Below, piece after piece: positions 23,712 through 35,790 of a DNA stretch of 64,000 bases. Every line of letters starts with the position of its first letter. Positions within the stretch are counted from its first letter, which is position 1. The position numbers and the translations under genes are program-made. The notes under the pieces were generated by a model that was not told where the DNA came from, searched no databases, and worked only from the letters and a program-made list of their open reading frames with translations. This DNA is from Leclercia adecarboxylata (GTDB taxonomy: Bacteria > Pseudomonadota > Gammaproteobacteria > Enterobacterales > Enterobacteriaceae): the NCBI RefSeq assembly GCF_006171285.1, contig NZ_CP040889.1, positions 3,720,001-3,784,000 on the forward strand, read 5' to 3'.

Positions 23712-24497
23712 ATGCGGGATCGCAATTTTGATGACATCGCGGAAAAGTTTGCCCGCAATATTTACGGCACGACCAAAGGCCGGCTGCGGCAGACGATCCT
23801 CTGGCAGGATCTGGACATCCTGCTGGCCAATTTTGGCGAGAAGAAACTGCGTGTCCTCGACGCTGGTGGCGGTGAAGGCCAGACGGCGATAAAGATGGCT
23901 GAACGTGGACATCACGTCATCCTTTGCGATCTCTCGGCGGAGATGATCGCCCGCGCCGAAAGCGCCGCGGCGGAAAAAGGTGTGAGCGATAACATGCAAT
24001 TTATACATTGCGCCGCTCAGGACATCGCACAACATTTGGAAACCCCGGTTGATCTGATATTGTCTCATGCGGTGCTGGAATGGGTCGCCGACCCCCAGGC
24101 GCTGCTGAAGACGCTGTGGTCGATACTGCGCCCTGGCGGCGCGCTGTCGCTGATGTTCTACAACGCCAACGGCCTGTTGATGCGTAACGTGCTGGTGGGT
24201 AATTTCGGTTATGTGCAGCAGGGCATGTACAAAAAGAAACGCCGCACGCTGTCACCGGACTTTCCGCGCGACCCGCAGCAGGTTTATAGCTGGCTGGAAA
24301 CCGCCGGCTGGCAGATTACCGGGAAAACCGGCATAAGGGTGTTTCATGATTATCTTCGCGATAAACAGAAGCAGCATGACTGCTTTGACGCCCTGACAGA
24401 ATTAGAGACGCGGTACTGTCGCCAGGAGCCATACATTAGCCTTGGCCGTTATATACATGTCACCGCGCACAAGCCGCAGAGCAAGGATAACTTATGA
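23712..24497 (+). CDS. cmoM: tRNA 5-carboxymethoxyuridine methyltransferase CmoM (SmtA)
   Basis: A 261-aa SAM-dependent methyltransferase that esterifies cmo5U at the wobble position of some tRNAs. Motif I is [12 protein letters not shown] (about residues 48-59). ATG 23712 gives the E. coli length and the N terminus [20 protein letters not shown]; an upstream ATG would read back across the divergent elyC 5' end. Its stop overlaps the mukF start by four bases, making it the first gene of the cmoM-mukFEB operon. Confidence 0.95.
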   Translation: MRDRNFDDIAEKFARNIYGTTKGRLRQTILWQDLDILLANFGEKKLRVLDAGGGEGQTAIKMAERGHHVILCDLSAEMIARAESAAAEKGVSDNMQFIHCAAQDIAQHLETPVDLILSHAVLEWVADPQALLKTLWSILRPGGALSLMFYNANGLLMRNVLVGNFGYVQQGMYKKKRRTLSPDFPRDPQQVYSWLETAGWQITGKTGIRVFHDYLRDKQKQHDCFDALTELETRYCRQEPYISLGRYIHVTAHKPQSKDNL

Positions 24498-25816
24498 GTG
24501 AATTTTCCCAGACAGTCCCCGAACTGGTTGCCTGGGCCCGAAAAAACGATTTCTCCCTCTCGCTGCCGGTAGACAGACTCTCTTTTCTGCTGGCGGTCGC
24601 CACGCTGAACAGCGAACGGCTGGATGGAGAAATGAGCGAGGGCGAACTGGTGGACGCGTTCCGCCACGTCAGTGATGCGTTTGAGCAAACCAGCGAAACC
24701 ATTAATGTGCGTGCCAATAACGCGATTAACGATATGGTGCGTCAACGTCTGCTGAACCGCTTTACCAGCGAACTGGCGGAAGGGAATGCCATTTATCGCC
24801 TGACGCCACTGGGCATCGGCATTACCGACTACTACATTCGCCAGCGCGAATTCTCGACCCTGCGCCTCTCGATGCAGCTCTCCATCGTGGCGGGCGAACT
24901 GAAGCGTGCGGCCGATGCCGCCGACGAAGACGGCGACGAGTTCCACTGGCACCGCAACGTCTACGCGCCGCTGAAATATTCCGTGGCCGAGATTTTCGAC
25001 AGCATCGATCTGACCCAGCGCATCATGGACGAACAGCAGCAGCTGGTGAAAGACGATATCGCCCAACTGCTGAACAAAGACTGGCGCGCGGCGATATCCA
25101 GCTGTGAAATGCTGCTGTCAGAAACCTCCGGCACCCTGCGTGAACTGCAGGATACCCTGGAGGCGGCGGGCGACAAGCTGCAGGCCAACCTGCTGCGCAT
25201 CCAGGATGCCACCCTGGCCCATGACAACCTGCATTTTGTTGATCGTCTGGTCTTCGACCTGCAAAGCAAGCTGGACCGCATTATTAGCTGGGGCCAGCAG
25301 GCGATTGACCTGTGGATCGGCTACGACCGTCACGTGCATAAATTTATCCGTACCGCTATCGATATGGATAAAAACCGCGTGTTCGCCCAGCGTCTGCGCC
25401 AGTCGGTACAGACCTATTTTGATGCGCCGTGGGCATTGACCTACGCCAGCGCCGACCGTCTGCTCGATATGCGTGACGAAGAGATGAGCCTGCGCGACGA
25501 AGAGGTTACCGGCGAGCTGCCAGCCGATCTGGAATATGAAGAATTCAACGAAATTCGGGAACAACTTGCGGCAATGATCGAGGAGCAGCTGGCGATTTTT
25601 AAAGCCAAAAACACGCCGCTGGATCTCGGTCTGGTGGTGCGTGACTACCTCGCACAATACCCGCGCGCCCGCCATTTCGATATTGCCCGCATCGTGGTCG
25701 ATCAGGCGGTACGCCTGGGCGTCGCGCAAGCAGATTTCACCGGCCTGCCGCCAAAGTGGCAGCCGATTAACGATTACGGAGCCAAGGTACAGGCGCATGT
25801 CATTGACAAATATTGA
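24494..25816 (+). CDS. mukF: Condensin kleisin subunit MukF
   Basis: A 440-aa kleisin that links the two MukB heads in the MukBEF condensin and binds calcium. An N-terminal winged-helix dimerisation domain (to about 115) is followed by a helical bundle, an acidic linker around residues 330-350 ([19 protein letters not shown]) and a C-terminal winged helix. Full length as in E. coli. It overlaps cmoM by 4 bp and mukE by 20 bp. Confidence 0.97.
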   Translation: MSEFSQTVPELVAWARKNDFSLSLPVDRLSFLLAVATLNSERLDGEMSEGELVDAFRHVSDAFEQTSETINVRANNAINDMVRQRLLNRFTSELAEGNAIYRLTPLGIGITDYYIRQREFSTLRLSMQLSIVAGELKRAADAADEDGDEFHWHRNVYAPLKYSVAEIFDSIDLTQRIMDEQQQLVKDDIAQLLNKDWRAAISSCEMLLSETSGTLRELQDTLEAAGDKLQANLLRIQDATLAHDNLHFVDRLVFDLQSKLDRIISWGQQAIDLWIGYDRHVHKFIRTAIDMDKNRVFAQRLRQSVQTYFDAPWALTYASADRLLDMRDEEMSLRDEEVTGELPADLEYEEFNEIREQLAAMIEEQLAIFKAKNTPLDLGLVVRDYLAQYPRARHFDIARIVVDQAVRLGVAQADFTGLPPKWQPINDYGAKVQAHVIDKY

Positions 25817-26501
25817 ACACGTGATGCCAGTTAAACTGGCCCAGGCGCTGGCAAATCCGATCTTTCCGGCGCTGGACAGCCAGCTGCGTGCCGGTCGTCA
25901 CATTGGTCTCGACGAGCTGGATAATCACGCTTTTTTGATGGATTTTCAGGAATACCTGGAAGAGTTTTACGCCCGCTATAACGTGGAGCTGATCCGCGCC
26001 CCGGAAGGGTTCTTCTATCTGCGCCCGCGCTCCACCACGCTGATTCCGCGCTCGGTGCTCTCCGAGCTGGACATGATGGTCGGGAAGATCCTCTGCTACC
26101 TCTATCTCAGCCCGGAGCGCCTGGCTAACGAAGGCATCTTCACCCAGCAGGAGCTCTATGACGAGCTGTTGACCCTGGCTGACGAAGGCAAGCTGCTGAA
26201 GCTGGTGAACAACCGCTCCACCGGCTCTGACGTAGACCGTCAGAAATTACAGGAAAAAGTGCGCTCCTCCCTGAACCGTCTGCGCCGTCTGGGGATGGTG
26301 TGGTTTATGGGCCATGACAGCAGCAAATTCCGCATCACCGAATCGGTATTCCGCTTCGGTGCTGACGTACGTGCAGGCGATGACGCCCGCGAAGCGCAGC
26401 TGCGCATGATCCGTGATGGCGAAGCGATGCCGGTGGAAAACCATCTGCAGCTCAATGACGAGCATGAAGACACTCAGCCGGATAGCGGGGAGGAAGAGTA
26501 A
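25797..26501 (+). CDS. mukE: Condensin subunit MukE
   Basis: A 234-aa winged-helix protein that dimerises and sits on MukF in the MukBEF complex. ATG 25797 gives the N terminus [17 protein letters not shown], matching E. coli MukE; the frame is open further upstream but that part is antisense-like sequence inside mukF. An internal ATG at 25824 would drop nine residues. The C terminus is acidic (ending SGEEE). Overlaps mukF by 20 bp and mukB by one base (TAATG). Confidence 0.95.
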   Translation: MSLTNIEHVMPVKLAQALANPIFPALDSQLRAGRHIGLDELDNHAFLMDFQEYLEEFYARYNVELIRAPEGFFYLRPRSTTLIPRSVLSELDMMVGKILCYLYLSPERLANEGIFTQQELYDELLTLADEGKLLKLVNNRSTGSDVDRQKLQEKVRSSLNRLRRLGMVWFMGHDSSKFRITESVFRFGADVRAGDDAREAQLRMIRDGEAMPVENHLQLNDEHEDTQPDSGEEE

Positions 26502-29500
26502 TGATTGAACGCGGTAAGTTTCGCTCACTGACGCTGGTTAACTGGAACGGTTTCTTTGCCCGCACCTTTGATCTCGATGAGCTGGTGACCACGCTCTCGG
26601 GCGGTAACGGGGCAGGGAAATCCACCACCATGGCGGCATTCGTCACGGCGCTGATCCCTGACTTAACCCTGCTGCACTTCCGTAACACCACCGAGGCCGG
26701 TGCCACCAGCGGTTCGCGCGATAAGGGCCTGCACGGTAAGCTGAAAGCGGGTGTCTGTTATTCCGTGCTGGACGTGATCAACTCCCGTCATCAGCGCGTG
26801 GTGGTTGGCGTCCGTTTACAGCAGGTCGCCGGTCGCGACCGTAAAGTGGACATCAAACCCTTTGCCATTCAGGGGCTGCCGACCTCCGTCCAGCCAACCG
26901 CGCTGCTGACGGAAACCCTGAACGAACGCCAGGCGCGCGTGCTCACGCTCCAGGAGCTGAAAGACAAGCTGGAAGCCATAGAGGGCGTACAGTTCAAGCA
27001 GTTCAACTCCATTACCGATTACCACTCGCTGATGTTCGATCTGGGCATCGTCGCGCGCCGTCTGCGCTCCGCATCAGACCGCAGCAAATACTATCGCCTG
27101 ATTGAGGCCTCGCTCTACGGCGGGATCTCCAGCGCCATTACCCGCTCCCTGCGTGACTACCTGTTACCGGAAAACAGCGGCGTGCGTAAGGCCTTCCAGG
27201 ATATGGAAGCGGCGCTGCGTGAGAACCGCATGACGCTGGAAGCGATCCGCGTGACCCAGTCGGACCGCGATCTGTTCAAGCACCTGATCAGCGAAGCCAC
27301 CAACTACGTGGCCGCCGACTATATGCGCCACGCCAACGAGCGCCGTATTCATCTCGATCAGGCCCTGGAGTATCGCCGCGAGCTGCTTACTTCACGCCAG
27401 CAGCTGGCGTCCGAGCAGTACAAACACGTTGAAATGGCCCGCGAGCTCTCCGAGCATAACGGGGCGGAAGGGGATCTGGAGGCCGATTACCAGGCCGCCA
27501 GCGATCACCTGAACCTGGTCCAGACCGCGCTGCGTCAGCAGGAAAAAATCGAGCGCTATGAAGCGGATCTCGATGAGCTGCAAATTCGTCTCGAAGAGCA
27601 GAACGAAGTGGTGGCGGAAGCCGCCGACAAGCAGGAAGAGAACGAAGTCCGGGCCGAAGCCGCCGAGCTGGAAGTGGATGAGCTGAAAAGCCAGCTCGCT
27701 GACTATCAGCAGGCGCTGGACGTGCAGCAAACCCGCGCCATTCAGTACAACCAGGCGCTGCAGGCGCTGGAGCGCGCGAAAGCGCTCTGTCATCTGCCGG
27801 ATCTGACGCCTGAGAGCGCGGATCAGTGGCTGGAAACTTTCCAGGCCAAAGAGCAGGAAGCAACCGAAAAACTGCTGAACCTCGATCAGAAAATGAGCGT
27901 GGCGCAAACCGCGCACAGCCAGTTTGAACAGGCTTACCAGCTGGTGGCGGCGATTAACGGTCCGCTGGCGCGCGCTGAGGCGTGGGAAGTGGCCCGCGAG
28001 CTGCTGCGTGATGGCGTGAACCAGCGTCACCAGGCTGAGCAGGTTCAGCCGCTGCGTATGCGTCTGAACGAGCTGGAACAACGCCTGCGTGAACAGCAGG
28101 AGGCGGAACGCCTGCTGGCCGAGTTCTGTAAGCGTCACGGCAAACGGGTCGATATTGACGATCTGGAAGGCTTACATCAGGAGCTGGAAGCCCGCATCGC
28201 GTCGCTGTCCGACAGCGTCTCCAGCGCCAGCGAACAGCGCATGGCGCTGCGTCAGGAGCTGGAGCAGCTGCAGTCGCGTATTCAGACGCTGATGCAGCGC
28301 GCCCCAGTCTGGCTGGCGGCCCAGAGCAGCCTCAGCCAGCTGAGCGAGCAGTGCGGCGAAGAGTTCGAATCCAGCCAGGACGTGACGGAATATCTGCAGC
28401 AGTTGCTGGAGCGCGAGCGCGAAGCCATTGTTGAACGTGATGAAGTGGGCGCGCGCAAGCGGGCGGTCGATGAAGAGATCGAACGTTTAAGCCAGCCGGG
28501 CGGGGCGGAAGACGCCCGTCTGAACACCCTGGCAGAACGCTTTGGCGGCGTGCTGCTGTCAGAAATTTATGACGACGTCAGCCTGGAAGATGCGCCGTAT
28601 TACTCCGCGCTCTACGGCCCGTCCCGCCACGCTATCGTGGTGCCGGATCTGTCGCTGATCGCCGACCAGCTTGAAGGGTTGGAAGATTGCCCGGAAGATC
28701 TCTATCTGATCGAAGGGGATCCGCAGTCGTTCGATGACAGCGTATTTGGCGTCGATGAGCTGGAAAAAGCGGTGGTGGTGAAAATCGCCGATCGCCAGTG
28801 GCGTTACTCGCGCTTCCCGTCGCTGCCGCTGTTTGGCCGCGCCGCGCGTGAAAGCCGTATTGAGAGCCTGCACACCGAGCGTGAAGCGCTGTCTGAACGC
28901 TTTGCCACGCTCTCGTTTGACGTCCAGAAAACCCAGCGTCTGCACCAGGCGTTCAGCCGCTTTATCGGCAGCCATCTTGCCGTGGCCTTTGAAGCCGATC
29001 CGGAAGCCGAAATCCGCAAGTTCACCACGCGCCGTAGCGAGCTTGAACGCGCGATTTCAGCCCACGAAAACGACAACCAGCAGAGCCGCGTCCAGTTCGA
29101 GCAGGCCAAAGAGGGCGTCGCTGCCCTGAACCGCATTCTGCCGCGCCTCAATTTGCTGGCGGACGACACCCTCGCCGATCGCGTGGATGAGATCCAGGAG
29201 CGTCTCGACGAAGCTCAGGAAGCCGCGCGCTTTGTGCAGCAGTACGGCAACCAGCTGGCGAAGCTCGAGCCGATGCTCTCCGTTCTGCAGAGCGACCCGG
29301 AACAGTTCGAACAGCTGAAAGAAGATTACGCCTGGTCACAGCAGGTTCAGCGCGAAGCCCGTCAGCAGGCCTTTGCCCTGACCGAAGTTTCCCAGCGCCG
29401 GGCGCACTTCAGCTACTCCGATTCGGCTGAGATGCTCAACGGCAACAGCGATCTGAACGAGAAGCTGCGCCAGCGTCTGGAGCAGGCGGAAACGGAACGT

Positions 29501-30949
29501 ACCCGCGCCCGTGAGGCGATGCGTAGCCATGCTGCCCAGCTGAGCCAGTACAACCAGGTACTGGCGTCGCTGAAAAGCTCCTATGACACCAAGAAAGAGC
29601 TGCTGACCGACCTGCATAAAGAGCTGCAGGATATCGGCGTGCGTGCCGACAGCGGGGCAGAGGAGCGGGCACGCATTCGTCGTGACGAACTGCATGCCCA
29701 GCTCAGCAATAACCGTGCGCGTCGCAATCAGCTTGAAAAAGCGCTCACCTTCTGCGAAGCGGAGATGGACAACCTGACCCGTCGTCTGCGCAAGCTGGAG
29801 CGTGACTATCACGAGAAGCGCGAGCAGGTCGTGACCGCCAAAGCGGGCTGGTGTGCCGTGATGCGGATGGTGAAAGACAACGGGGTTGAACGTCGTCTGC
29901 ACCGTCGCGAGCTGGCCTATCTCTCCGGCGATGAGCTGCGTTCCATGTCGGATAAGGCGCTGGGCGCGCTGCGTCTGGCGGTGGCGGATAACGAACACCT
30001 GCGCGATGTGCTGCGCATGTCCGAAGATCCGAAGCGTCCTGAACGTAAAATTCAGTTCTTCGTGGCGGTGTATCAGCATCTGCGCGAGCGCATTCGCCAG
30101 GATATCATCCGCACCGATGACCCGGTTGAAGCCATTGAACAGATGGAGATCGAGCTGGGCCGTCTGACGGAAGAGCTCACCTCCCGCGAGCAGAAGCTGG
30201 CCATCAGCTCCCGCAGCGTGGCCAACATCATCCGTAAAACGATCCAGCGCGAACAGAACCGTATCCGCCAGCTCAACCAGGGCCTGCAGAGCGTGTCGTT
30301 CGGCCAGGTTAACAGCGTGCGACTGAACGTTAACGTGCGTGAAGCCCACGCCACGCTGCTGGACGTGCTGGCCGAGCAGCACGAGCAGCATCAGGATCTG
30401 TTCAACAGCAACCGCCTGACCTTCTCCGAAGCGCTGGCGAAGCTGTATCAGCGTCTGAATCCGCAGATCGACATGGGCCAGCGCACGCCGCAAACCATCG
30501 GTGAGGAGCTGCTGGACTACCGCAACTATCTCGAGATGGAAGTGGAAGTTAACCGTGGCTCCGACGGCTGGCTGCGCGCAGAATCCGGTGCCCTGTCCAC
30601 CGGTGAAGCGATCGGTACCGGGATGTCGATTCTCGTGATGGTGGTCCAGAGCTGGGAAGATGAATCCCGCCGTCTGCGCGGCAAGGATATTTCGCCGTGC
30701 CGCCTGCTGTTCCTCGATGAGGCGGCGCGTCTGGATGCCCGCTCTATCGCCACGCTGTTTGAGCTGTGCGATCGTCTGGATATGCAGCTGATTATCGCGG
30801 CGCCGGAAAACATTAGCCCGGAGAAAGGGACCACCTACAAACTGGTGCGTAAGGTCTACCAGAACAGCGAGCACGTGCACGTTGTTGGTCTGCGCGGTTT
30901 TGCCCCGCAGCCCCCGGAATCCCTTCCCGGCACGGCTGATGCCATTTGA
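26501..30949 (+). CDS. mukB: Condensin SMC-like subunit MukB
   Basis: A 1482-aa SMC-type ATPase that dimerises and extrudes or bridges DNA to compact the chromosome. The N-terminal head has Walker [10 protein letters not shown] near residue 34. Long coiled coils flank a hinge near residues 650-780. The C-terminal head has the signature [13 protein letters not shown] and Walker [14 protein letters not shown]. It is four residues shorter than E. coli MukB (1486). The start codon shares its A with the mukE stop, so translation is coupled. Confidence 0.98.
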   Translation: MIERGKFRSLTLVNWNGFFARTFDLDELVTTLSGGNGAGKSTTMAAFVTALIPDLTLLHFRNTTEAGATSGSRDKGLHGKLKAGVCYSVLDVINSRHQRVVVGVRLQQVAGRDRKVDIKPFAIQGLPTSVQPTALLTETLNERQARVLTLQELKDKLEAIEGVQFKQFNSITDYHSLMFDLGIVARRLRSASDRSKYYRLIEASLYGGISSAITRSLRDYLLPENSGVRKAFQDMEAALRENRMTLEAIRVTQSDRDLFKHLISEATNYVAADYMRHANERRIHLDQALEYRRELLTSRQQLASEQYKHVEMARELSEHNGAEGDLEADYQAASDHLNLVQTALRQQEKIERYEADLDELQIRLEEQNEVVAEAADKQEENEVRAEAAELEVDELKSQLADYQQALDVQQTRAIQYNQALQALERAKALCHLPDLTPESADQWLETFQAKEQEATEKLLNLDQKMSVAQTAHSQFEQAYQLVAAINGPLARAEAWEVARELLRDGVNQRHQAEQVQPLRMRLNELEQRLREQQEAERLLAEFCKRHGKRVDIDDLEGLHQELEARIASLSDSVSSASEQRMALRQELEQLQSRIQTLMQRAPVWLAAQSSLSQLSEQCGEEFESSQDVTEYLQQLLEREREAIVERDEVGARKRAVDEEIERLSQPGGAEDARLNTLAERFGGVLLSEIYDDVSLEDAPYYSALYGPSRHAIVVPDLSLIADQLEGLEDCPEDLYLIEGDPQSFDDSVFGVDELEKAVVVKIADRQWRYSRFPSLPLFGRAARESRIESLHTEREALSERFATLSFDVQKTQRLHQAFSRFIGSHLAVAFEADPEAEIRKFTTRRSELERAISAHENDNQQSRVQFEQAKEGVAALNRILPRLNLLADDTLADRVDEIQERLDEAQEAARFVQQYGNQLAKLEPMLSVLQSDPEQFEQLKEDYAWSQQVQREARQQAFALTEVSQRRAHFSYSDSAEMLNGNSDLNEKLRQRLEQAETERTRAREAMRSHAAQLSQYNQVLASLKSSYDTKKELLTDLHKELQDIGVRADSGAEERARIRRDELHAQLSNNRARRNQLEKALTFCEAEMDNLTRRLRKLERDYHEKREQVVTAKAGWCAVMRMVKDNGVERRLHRRELAYLSGDELRSMSDKALGALRLAVADNEHLRDVLRMSEDPKRPERKIQFFVAVYQHLRERIRQDIIRTDDPVEAIEQMEIELGRLTEELTSREQKLAISSRSVANIIRKTIQREQNRIRQLNQGLQSVSFGQVNSVRLNVNVREAHATLLDVLAEQHEQHQDLFNSNRLTFSEALAKLYQRLNPQIDMGQRTPQTIGEELLDYRNYLEMEVEVNRGSDGWLRAESGALSTGEAIGTGMSILVMVVQSWEDESRRLRGKDISPCRLLFLDEAARLDARSIATLFELCDRLDMQLIIAAPENISPEKGTTYKLVRKVYQNSEHVHVVGLRGFAPQPPESLPGTADAI

Positions 30950-30969
30950 GGATTCTGAAAGTTAACCAT

Positions 30970-30995
30970 GGCGGCCCCGGGGCCGCCCTTTTTTT
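30970..30995 (+). terminator. Terminator of the cmoM-mukFEB operon
   Basis: A perfect 7-bp GC stem GGCGGCC/GGCCGCC with CCGG loop, then C and seven T, 20 bp after the mukB stop. Confidence 0.92.
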
Positions 30996-31028
30996 ATCCC
31001 TTGAGCTTGTACTGGCGGCTGCGTTAAC

Positions 31029-31080
31029 TTTAAACTTCTTTACATAAGGTAAGGCTGGTGCCGTTCTGCCTTCCTATAAT
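31029..31080 (+). promoter_or_regulatory. ldtD promoter with CpxR-like box
   Basis: A perfect TATAAT (31075-31080) lacks a good -35, as expected of an activated promoter. Upstream at 31029-31043 the complementary strand reads GTAAA-GAAGT-TTAAA, nine of ten arm bases of the CpxR consensus GTAAA-N5-GTAAA, centred about 50 bp before the likely start. E. coli ldtD is known to be induced by the Cpx envelope-stress system. The link here is inferred. Confidence 0.55.
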
Positions 31081-31133
31081 GAAGTGAAGCCCCGGTGATG
31101 AGGGCGTGACGTACAGCAAACAGGGGGCAAGGG

Positions 31134-32957
31134 ATGTTGCTGAATAAAATGTATGGTCGTCGGCTGTCGGCGCTGAGTTTGTGCCTGACGGTTTTAGTTG
31201 CTCCACTGTTTAATGCCCGGGCCGATGAGCCCGAACTGGTTCCTGTCGACAGCTCCGCCACTATGGGCGCACAGCCTACGTCGCTGTCGCAGCCGCTGGA
31301 ACAATCGCCTGCTACCGCCATGATGGCCGGTATCCAGCCGCTGCCAGCGGATGTTAACGCGGAACAGCGCCGCCAGGAGCTGATCGCGGCCCTGCCTGCC
31401 GGTTACACTCCGGCTTATCTCAATCAACTGACGCTGCTGTATGCTGCACGCGACATGAAGCCCATGTGGGACGATCGTGAAGCCGTGCGTGCGTTCCAGC
31501 AGCAGCTTGCCGAAGTCGCTATCGCCGGTTTTCAGCCGCAGTTTACCGCCTGGGTTGAGCTGCTGACCCAGCCTGCCGTCACCGGGATGGCGCGTGACGT
31601 GGTGCTCTCCGATGCGATGATGGGCTACCTGCAGTTTGTGGCAGGGATCCCGGTCAACGGTAACCGCTGGCTCTACAGCAATAAACCTTACAAGCTGGCG
31701 ACGCCGCCGCTGTCGGTGATCAACCAGTGGCAGCTGGCGCTGGATAACGGCACGGTGCCGCATTTCATTGCCGGGCTTGCCCCGTCGCACCCGCAGTATG
31801 CGATTATGCACCAGTCGCTGCTGCAGCTGGTGGCTGACACGCAGCCCTGGCCACAGCTACAGAGCACGGCCAAACTGAGCCCCGGGCAGTGGAGCAGCGA
31901 CGTGCCGGCATTGCGTGAAATCCTCAAACGCTCAGGCGTGATTGACGGCGGGCCAAAAATTGCCCTGCCGGGTGACGATCCCCAGAGTGTGGTCGTCAGT
32001 CCGTCGGCTCCGGCGGTCGAGAAGAAAAAGAAATCTCTCTCCAGCAAGCCGGCCGCCTACGACCGGAGTCTGGTTGAGGCGGTAAAAGCCTTCCAGACCA
32101 GCCAGGGGCTGGGTGCTGATGGCGTTATTGGTCAGGGAACGCGCGATGCGCTGAATATGACGCCTGCCCAGCGTGCCGGAGTGCTGGCGCTGAATATCCA
32201 GCGTCTGCGTCTGCTGCCGGGAACCTTGTCTACCGGCATCATGGTAAATATTCCGGCCTTTTCGCTGGTCTATTATCAGAACGGCAGCGAGGTGCTGGCC
32301 TCACGAGTGATTGTCGGTCGTCCGGATCGCAAAACGCCAATGATGAGCAGCGCCCTGAATAACGTGGTGGTTAACCCGCCGTGGAACGTGCCGCCTACGC
32401 TGGCGCGCAAAGATATCCTGCCGAAGGTGTGGAACGATCCGGGTTATCTTGAACGCCACAACTATACGGTACTGCGCGGCTGGAACAGTAAAGAGGCGAT
32501 TGATCCGTGGCGCGTAGACTGGGCGACCATCACGCCTGCGAATCTGCCTTTCCGCTTCCAGCAGGCACCCGGGGCGCACAACTCCCTGGGCCGGTATAAG
32601 TTCAATATGCCCAGCTCGGATGCGATCTATCTGCACGATACCCCTAACCACAACCTGTTCCAGAAGGATGTTCGCGCGCTGAGTTCCGGCTGCGTGCGCG
32701 TCAATAAGGCGTCAGAGCTGGCAAATATGTTGTTACAGGATGCGGGCTGGAACGACACACGTATCTCCGACGCGCTGAAGCAGGGCGACACGCGATATGT
32801 GAATATCCGCCAGAATATTCCGGTTAATCTGTACTATCTGACCGCCTTCGTTGGCAAGGATGGCCGGACCCAGTATCGTACAGATATTTACAATTATGAT
32901 GAGACTGCCCGGTCTAACACACAAATCCTGACCAAAGCAGAACAATTAATCAGGTAA
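31134..32957 (+). CDS. ldtD: L,D-transpeptidase LdtD (YcbB)
   Basis: A 607-aa periplasmic enzyme that makes 3-3 crosslinks in peptidoglycan and can confer beta-lactam bypass. A signal peptide covers residues 1-30 (ending FNARA). A scaffold domain is followed by a peptidoglycan-binding repeat around residues 310-350 ([17 protein letters not shown]). The YkuD catalytic domain follows, with [12 protein letters not shown] and the active-site SSGCVRVN. It is eight residues shorter than E. coli LdtD (615), mainly in the linker before the peptidoglycan-binding repeat. It sits next to mepK, whose product cleaves the same crosslinks. Confidence 0.96.
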   Translation: MLLNKMYGRRLSALSLCLTVLVAPLFNARADEPELVPVDSSATMGAQPTSLSQPLEQSPATAMMAGIQPLPADVNAEQRRQELIAALPAGYTPAYLNQLTLLYAARDMKPMWDDREAVRAFQQQLAEVAIAGFQPQFTAWVELLTQPAVTGMARDVVLSDAMMGYLQFVAGIPVNGNRWLYSNKPYKLATPPLSVINQWQLALDNGTVPHFIAGLAPSHPQYAIMHQSLLQLVADTQPWPQLQSTAKLSPGQWSSDVPALREILKRSGVIDGGPKIALPGDDPQSVVVSPSAPAVEKKKKSLSSKPAAYDRSLVEAVKAFQTSQGLGADGVIGQGTRDALNMTPAQRAGVLALNIQRLRLLPGTLSTGIMVNIPAFSLVYYQNGSEVLASRVIVGRPDRKTPMMSSALNNVVVNPPWNVPPTLARKDILPKVWNDPGYLERHNYTVLRGWNSKEAIDPWRVDWATITPANLPFRFQQAPGAHNSLGRYKFNMPSSDAIYLHDTPNHNLFQKDVRALSSGCVRVNKASELANMLLQDAGWNDTRISDALKQGDTRYVNIRQNIPVNLYYLTAFVGKDGRTQYRTDIYNYDETARSNTQILTKAEQLIR

Positions 32958-33001
32958 ATGAAGAAGTTCGGACAATTCTGGTAGCCTGAGTGGAAAAATA
33001 A

Positions 33002-33034
33002 ACGGGGCATTGCGGCTGCAAGCCCCGTATTTCC
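33002..33034 (+). terminator. Hairpin after ldtD, possible terminator
   Basis: A stem ACGGGGC/GCCCCGT, extended by TTGC/GCAA past a single bulged A, with GGCT loop. It is followed by ATTTCC, a weak T tract. Confidence 0.5.
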
Positions 33035-33135
33035 TGGGTTGTGGTGCCTTGACGATGACAGGTTTGCCCGGTAATGTGCCCTTCGTGCGCTGTAAAGCAT
33101 CTATACGATAACATTGACCTGTAGACCTGATTACC

Positions 33136-33684
33136 ATGGACAAATTCGACGCAAATCGCCGTAAGTTATTGGCGTTAGGTGGCCTTGCGCTGGGCGCGGC
33201 CATCTTACCCACGCCATCATTTGCCACGCTCTCTACCCCTCGACCACGCATTTTGACGCTAAATAACCTGCATACAGGTGAGTCAATAAAAGCCGAGTTT
33301 TTTGATGGTCGGGGCTATATTCAGGACGAATTAGCCAAGCTGAATCATTTCTTCCGTGATTTCCGCGCTAATAAAGTCAAAGCCATCGATCCAGGATTAT
33401 TCGATCAGCTTTACCGCCTGCAGGGTTTGCTGGGCACCCGCAAACCCGTACAGCTCATTTCCGGTTATCGCTCTCTTGATACCAATAATGAATTACGCGC
33501 CCACAGCCGCGGTGTAGCGAAAAAAAGCTATCACACCAAAGGGCAGGCGATGGATTTTCATATTGAAGGCGTTTCGTTAGCCAATGTTCGCAAAGCTGCG
33601 TTATCTATGCGCGCAGGTGGTGTAGGATATTACCCACGTAGCAACTTTGTGCATATTGATACCGGGCCATTGCGGCACTGGTAA
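33136..33684 (+). CDS. mepK: Peptidoglycan L,D-endopeptidase MepK (YcbK)
   Basis: A 182-aa exported protein of the DUF882/peptidase M15 family; E. coli MepK cuts 3-3 (mDAP-mDAP) crosslinks. The N terminus DKFDANRRKLLALGGLALGA is a twin-arginine-type signal. Metal-site residues of the M15 fold are visible in SYHTKGQAMDF (HxxxxxxxD) and the C-terminal NFVHIDTGP (HxD). Placing it directly after ldtD puts the maker and the cutter of the same crosslink together. The start has little Shine-Dalgarno sequence. Confidence 0.93.
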   Translation: MDKFDANRRKLLALGGLALGAAILPTPSFATLSTPRPRILTLNNLHTGESIKAEFFDGRGYIQDELAKLNHFFRDFRANKVKAIDPGLFDQLYRLQGLLGTRKPVQLISGYRSLDTNNELRAHSRGVAKKSYHTKGQAMDFHIEGVSLANVRKAALSMRAGGVGYYPRSNFVHIDTGPLRHW

Positions 33685-33702
33685 TAACAAATCAGGAGCA
33701 GT

Positions 33703-34350
33703 ATGAACTATCGTATTATTCCGGTCACCGCGTTTTCCCAGAACTGTTCGCTTATCTGGTGTGAACAAACCAAACTGGCAGCCCTGGTCGATCCCGGTGG
33801 CGATGCAGAGAAGATCAAACAGGAAGTCGCTGCCGCTGGCGTGACTTTAATGCAGATCCTGCTGACCCACGGCCATCTCGATCACGTAGGCGCAGCGGCT
33901 GAACTGGCGCAGCACTATGGCGTGCCGGTGATTGGCCCGGAAAAAGAAGATGAGTTCTGGCTGCAGGGATTACCGGCCCAAAGCCGCATGTTTGGTCTTG
34001 ATGAATGTCTGCCGCTGACCCCGGATCGCTGGCTGAATGAAGGCGAGAGCGTAAACGTAGGTAATGTGACGCTACAGGTCTTGCATTGCCCGGGCCATAC
34101 GCCTGGCCACATCGTCTTCTTTGATGACCAGTCGCGTCTGCTGATTTCCGGCGACGTGATCTTCAAAGGCGGTGTAGGGCGCAGTGATTTCCCGCGTGGG
34201 GATCATGGTCAGCTGATTCGCTCAATTAAAGAGAAATTATTACCGCTGGGCGATGATGTCACCTTTATCTCCGGCCACGGCCCAATGTCGACGCTGGGCT
34301 ACGAACGGCTGCACAACCCGTTCCTGCAGGATGAAATGCCGGTCTGGTAA
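33703..34350 (+). CDS. gloC: Type II hydroxyacylglutathione hydrolase GloC (YcbL)
   Basis: A 215-aa metallo-beta-lactamase-fold enzyme that hydrolyses S-lactoylglutathione in methylglyoxal detoxification. The metal motif [11 protein letters not shown] (HxHxDH) is at about residues 46-56, with further ligands in [13 protein letters not shown] and SGHGP. It starts 18 bp after mepK with a CAGGAG ribosome site, so the two are probably cotranscribed. Confidence 0.94.
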   Translation: MNYRIIPVTAFSQNCSLIWCEQTKLAALVDPGGDAEKIKQEVAAAGVTLMQILLTHGHLDHVGAAAELAQHYGVPVIGPEKEDEFWLQGLPAQSRMFGLDECLPLTPDRWLNEGESVNVGNVTLQVLHCPGHTPGHIVFFDDQSRLLISGDVIFKGGVGRSDFPRGDHGQLIRSIKEKLLPLGDDVTFISGHGPMSTLGYERLHNPFLQDEMPVW

Positions 34351-34360
34351 AGAAGAATTG

Positions 34361-34390
34361 AAAAAGCCTGCTTTGAGCAGGCTTTTTTTT
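34361..34390. terminator. Bidirectional terminator between gloC and aspC
   Basis: A 12-bp stem built on AAAAAGCCTGC/GCAGGCTTTTT with a 3-nt loop. Eight T follow on the plus strand and TTTTT on the minus strand, so it serves gloC and possibly aspC. Confidence 0.9.
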
Positions 34391-34465
34391 GCCCGGCGGC
34401 GCTAACGCTTGCACGGGCCAGGGTGATCTTTTGTAGGTCGGGTAAGCGATAGCGCCACCCGACAC
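34391..34465. repeat. REP/BIME pair between gloC and aspC
   Basis: Two GC-rich imperfect palindromes of the enterobacterial REP type, at 34391-34418 (starting GCCCGGCGGCGC) and 34433-34463 (GTAGGTCGGGTAAGC to GCGCCACCCGAC). They lie in opposite orientation between two convergent genes, the usual place for such units. Confidence 0.75.
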
Positions 34466-34470
34466 AGTTT

Positions 34471-35661
34471 TTACAGCACCGCGACAATCGCTTCGCACAG
34501 TGGCGCCATGTTATCTGGCGTCATACCCGCCACGTTCACACGACCTGATGCCACCGCGTACACGCCAAACTCTTCGCGCAGACGCAGAACCTGCTCTTTG
34601 GTCAGGCCGCTGAATGAGAACATGCCGTTCTGCTTGATGATAAAGCTGAAGTCGCGATCCGCGCCTTTTTCCGCCAGGGTGTTCACGAACAGCTGACGCA
34701 TGCGCTGGATGCGCTGGCGCATATCGTTCAGTTCCTGTTCCCAGATGGCGCGCAGGGCGTCATTGCTGAGGATGGTCGCAACCACAGACGCACCGTGAGC
34801 CGGTGGGTTAGAGTAGTTGGCACGAATAACGGATTTCATCTGGCTGAACGCACGGTCAACGGTCTGCTCATCGGAAGCGACCAGCGTACAGGCGCCTACA
34901 CGTTCGTTGTACAGACCGAAGTTCTTGGAGTAGGAGCTGGCAACAATCAGCTCTTTATGGACTGCTGCAAAGGCGCGCAGACCTTCAGCATCCTCTTCCA
35001 GACCACGGGCAAAGCCCTGGTAAGCGAAGTCGAACAGCGGCAGCCAGCCTTTTTCAACGGAGAGCTTCGCCAGCTGTTCCCACTGCTCAAGCGTAGGATC
35101 GATGCCGGTTGGGTTATGGCAGCAGCCGTGGAACAGAACTACATCGCCCGCCTGGGCTTCGCTCAGGCTGGACAGCAGGCCGTCGAAATCCAGGGAGTGG
35201 TTCGCCGCATCGTAATAAGCATATTCACGCACTTCCAGACCCGCAGAGTTAAAGACGCTCTTGTGGTTCGGCCAGCTCGGGTTGCTCACCCACACGGTTT
35301 TAACGCCGGTATTTTTAGCGAGGAAATCCGCCGCCACACGCAGTGCGCCAGTACCGCCAGGGGTCTGCGCCGTGCGGGCACGTTTATCGCTGACAATCGC
35401 GCTGCCTTTGCCGAACAGCAGTTCCTGCGTGCAACGGCCAAATTCCGGAATACCATCGATGCCGAGGTAGTTTTTGGTATTTTCATTTTCCAGCAGATAC
35501 TGCTCAGCCTTTTTAACGCTGGTCAGTACCGGGGTCTTGCCGGTCTCATCTTTATAGACACCAATACCCAGGTTAATTTTTCCAGGGCGGTCATCGGCAC
35601 GAAACAGATCGGCCAGGCCCAGAATAGGGTCGGCAGGGGCGGCGGTAATGTTCTCAAACAT
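34471..35661 (-). CDS. aspC: Aspartate aminotransferase
   Basis: A 396-aa class I PLP aminotransferase interconverting aspartate/2-oxoglutarate and oxaloacetate/glutamate, also acting on aromatic amino acids. The PLP lysine is in [15 protein letters not shown], with NPTGIDPT and the substrate-binding arginine near the C terminus. Length equals E. coli AspC. Monocistronic, downstream of ompF and read in the same direction but separated from it by a strong terminator. Confidence 0.97.
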   Translation of the reverse strand: MFENITAAPADPILGLADLFRADDRPGKINLGIGVYKDETGKTPVLTSVKKAEQYLLENENTKNYLGIDGIPEFGRCTQELLFGKGSAIVSDKRARTAQTPGGTGALRVAADFLAKNTGVKTVWVSNPSWPNHKSVFNSAGLEVREYAYYDAANHSLDFDGLLSSLSEAQAGDVVLFHGCCHNPTGIDPTLEQWEQLAKLSVEKGWLPLFDFAYQGFARGLEEDAEGLRAFAAVHKELIVASSYSKNFGLYNERVGACTLVASDEQTVDRAFSQMKSVIRANYSNPPAHGASVVATILSNDALRAIWEQELNDMRQRIQRMRQLFVNTLAEKGADRDFSFIIKQNGMFSFSGLTKEQVLRLREEFGVYAVASGRVNVAGMTPDNMAPLCEAIVAVL

Positions 35662-35790
35662 GACGAAGTTCCATTGTGGTTACGGAAGTGAAATCCGCTA
35701 TCAGGTTAACGATAGTTCTACAAAATGCCAACCGTTTGCTACAAAAAGCGTGCGGCTTTTCAAAAGTCGCCATTTTTAGCTTTCAGGCAT

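Noticed and set aside
29336..30880. A 514-codon open frame on the minus strand inside mukB
   Set aside because: It lies antisense to a well-supported gene, is rich in Gln/His/Arg typical of reversed GC-rich codon usage, has no ribosome site and resembles no family known to me.
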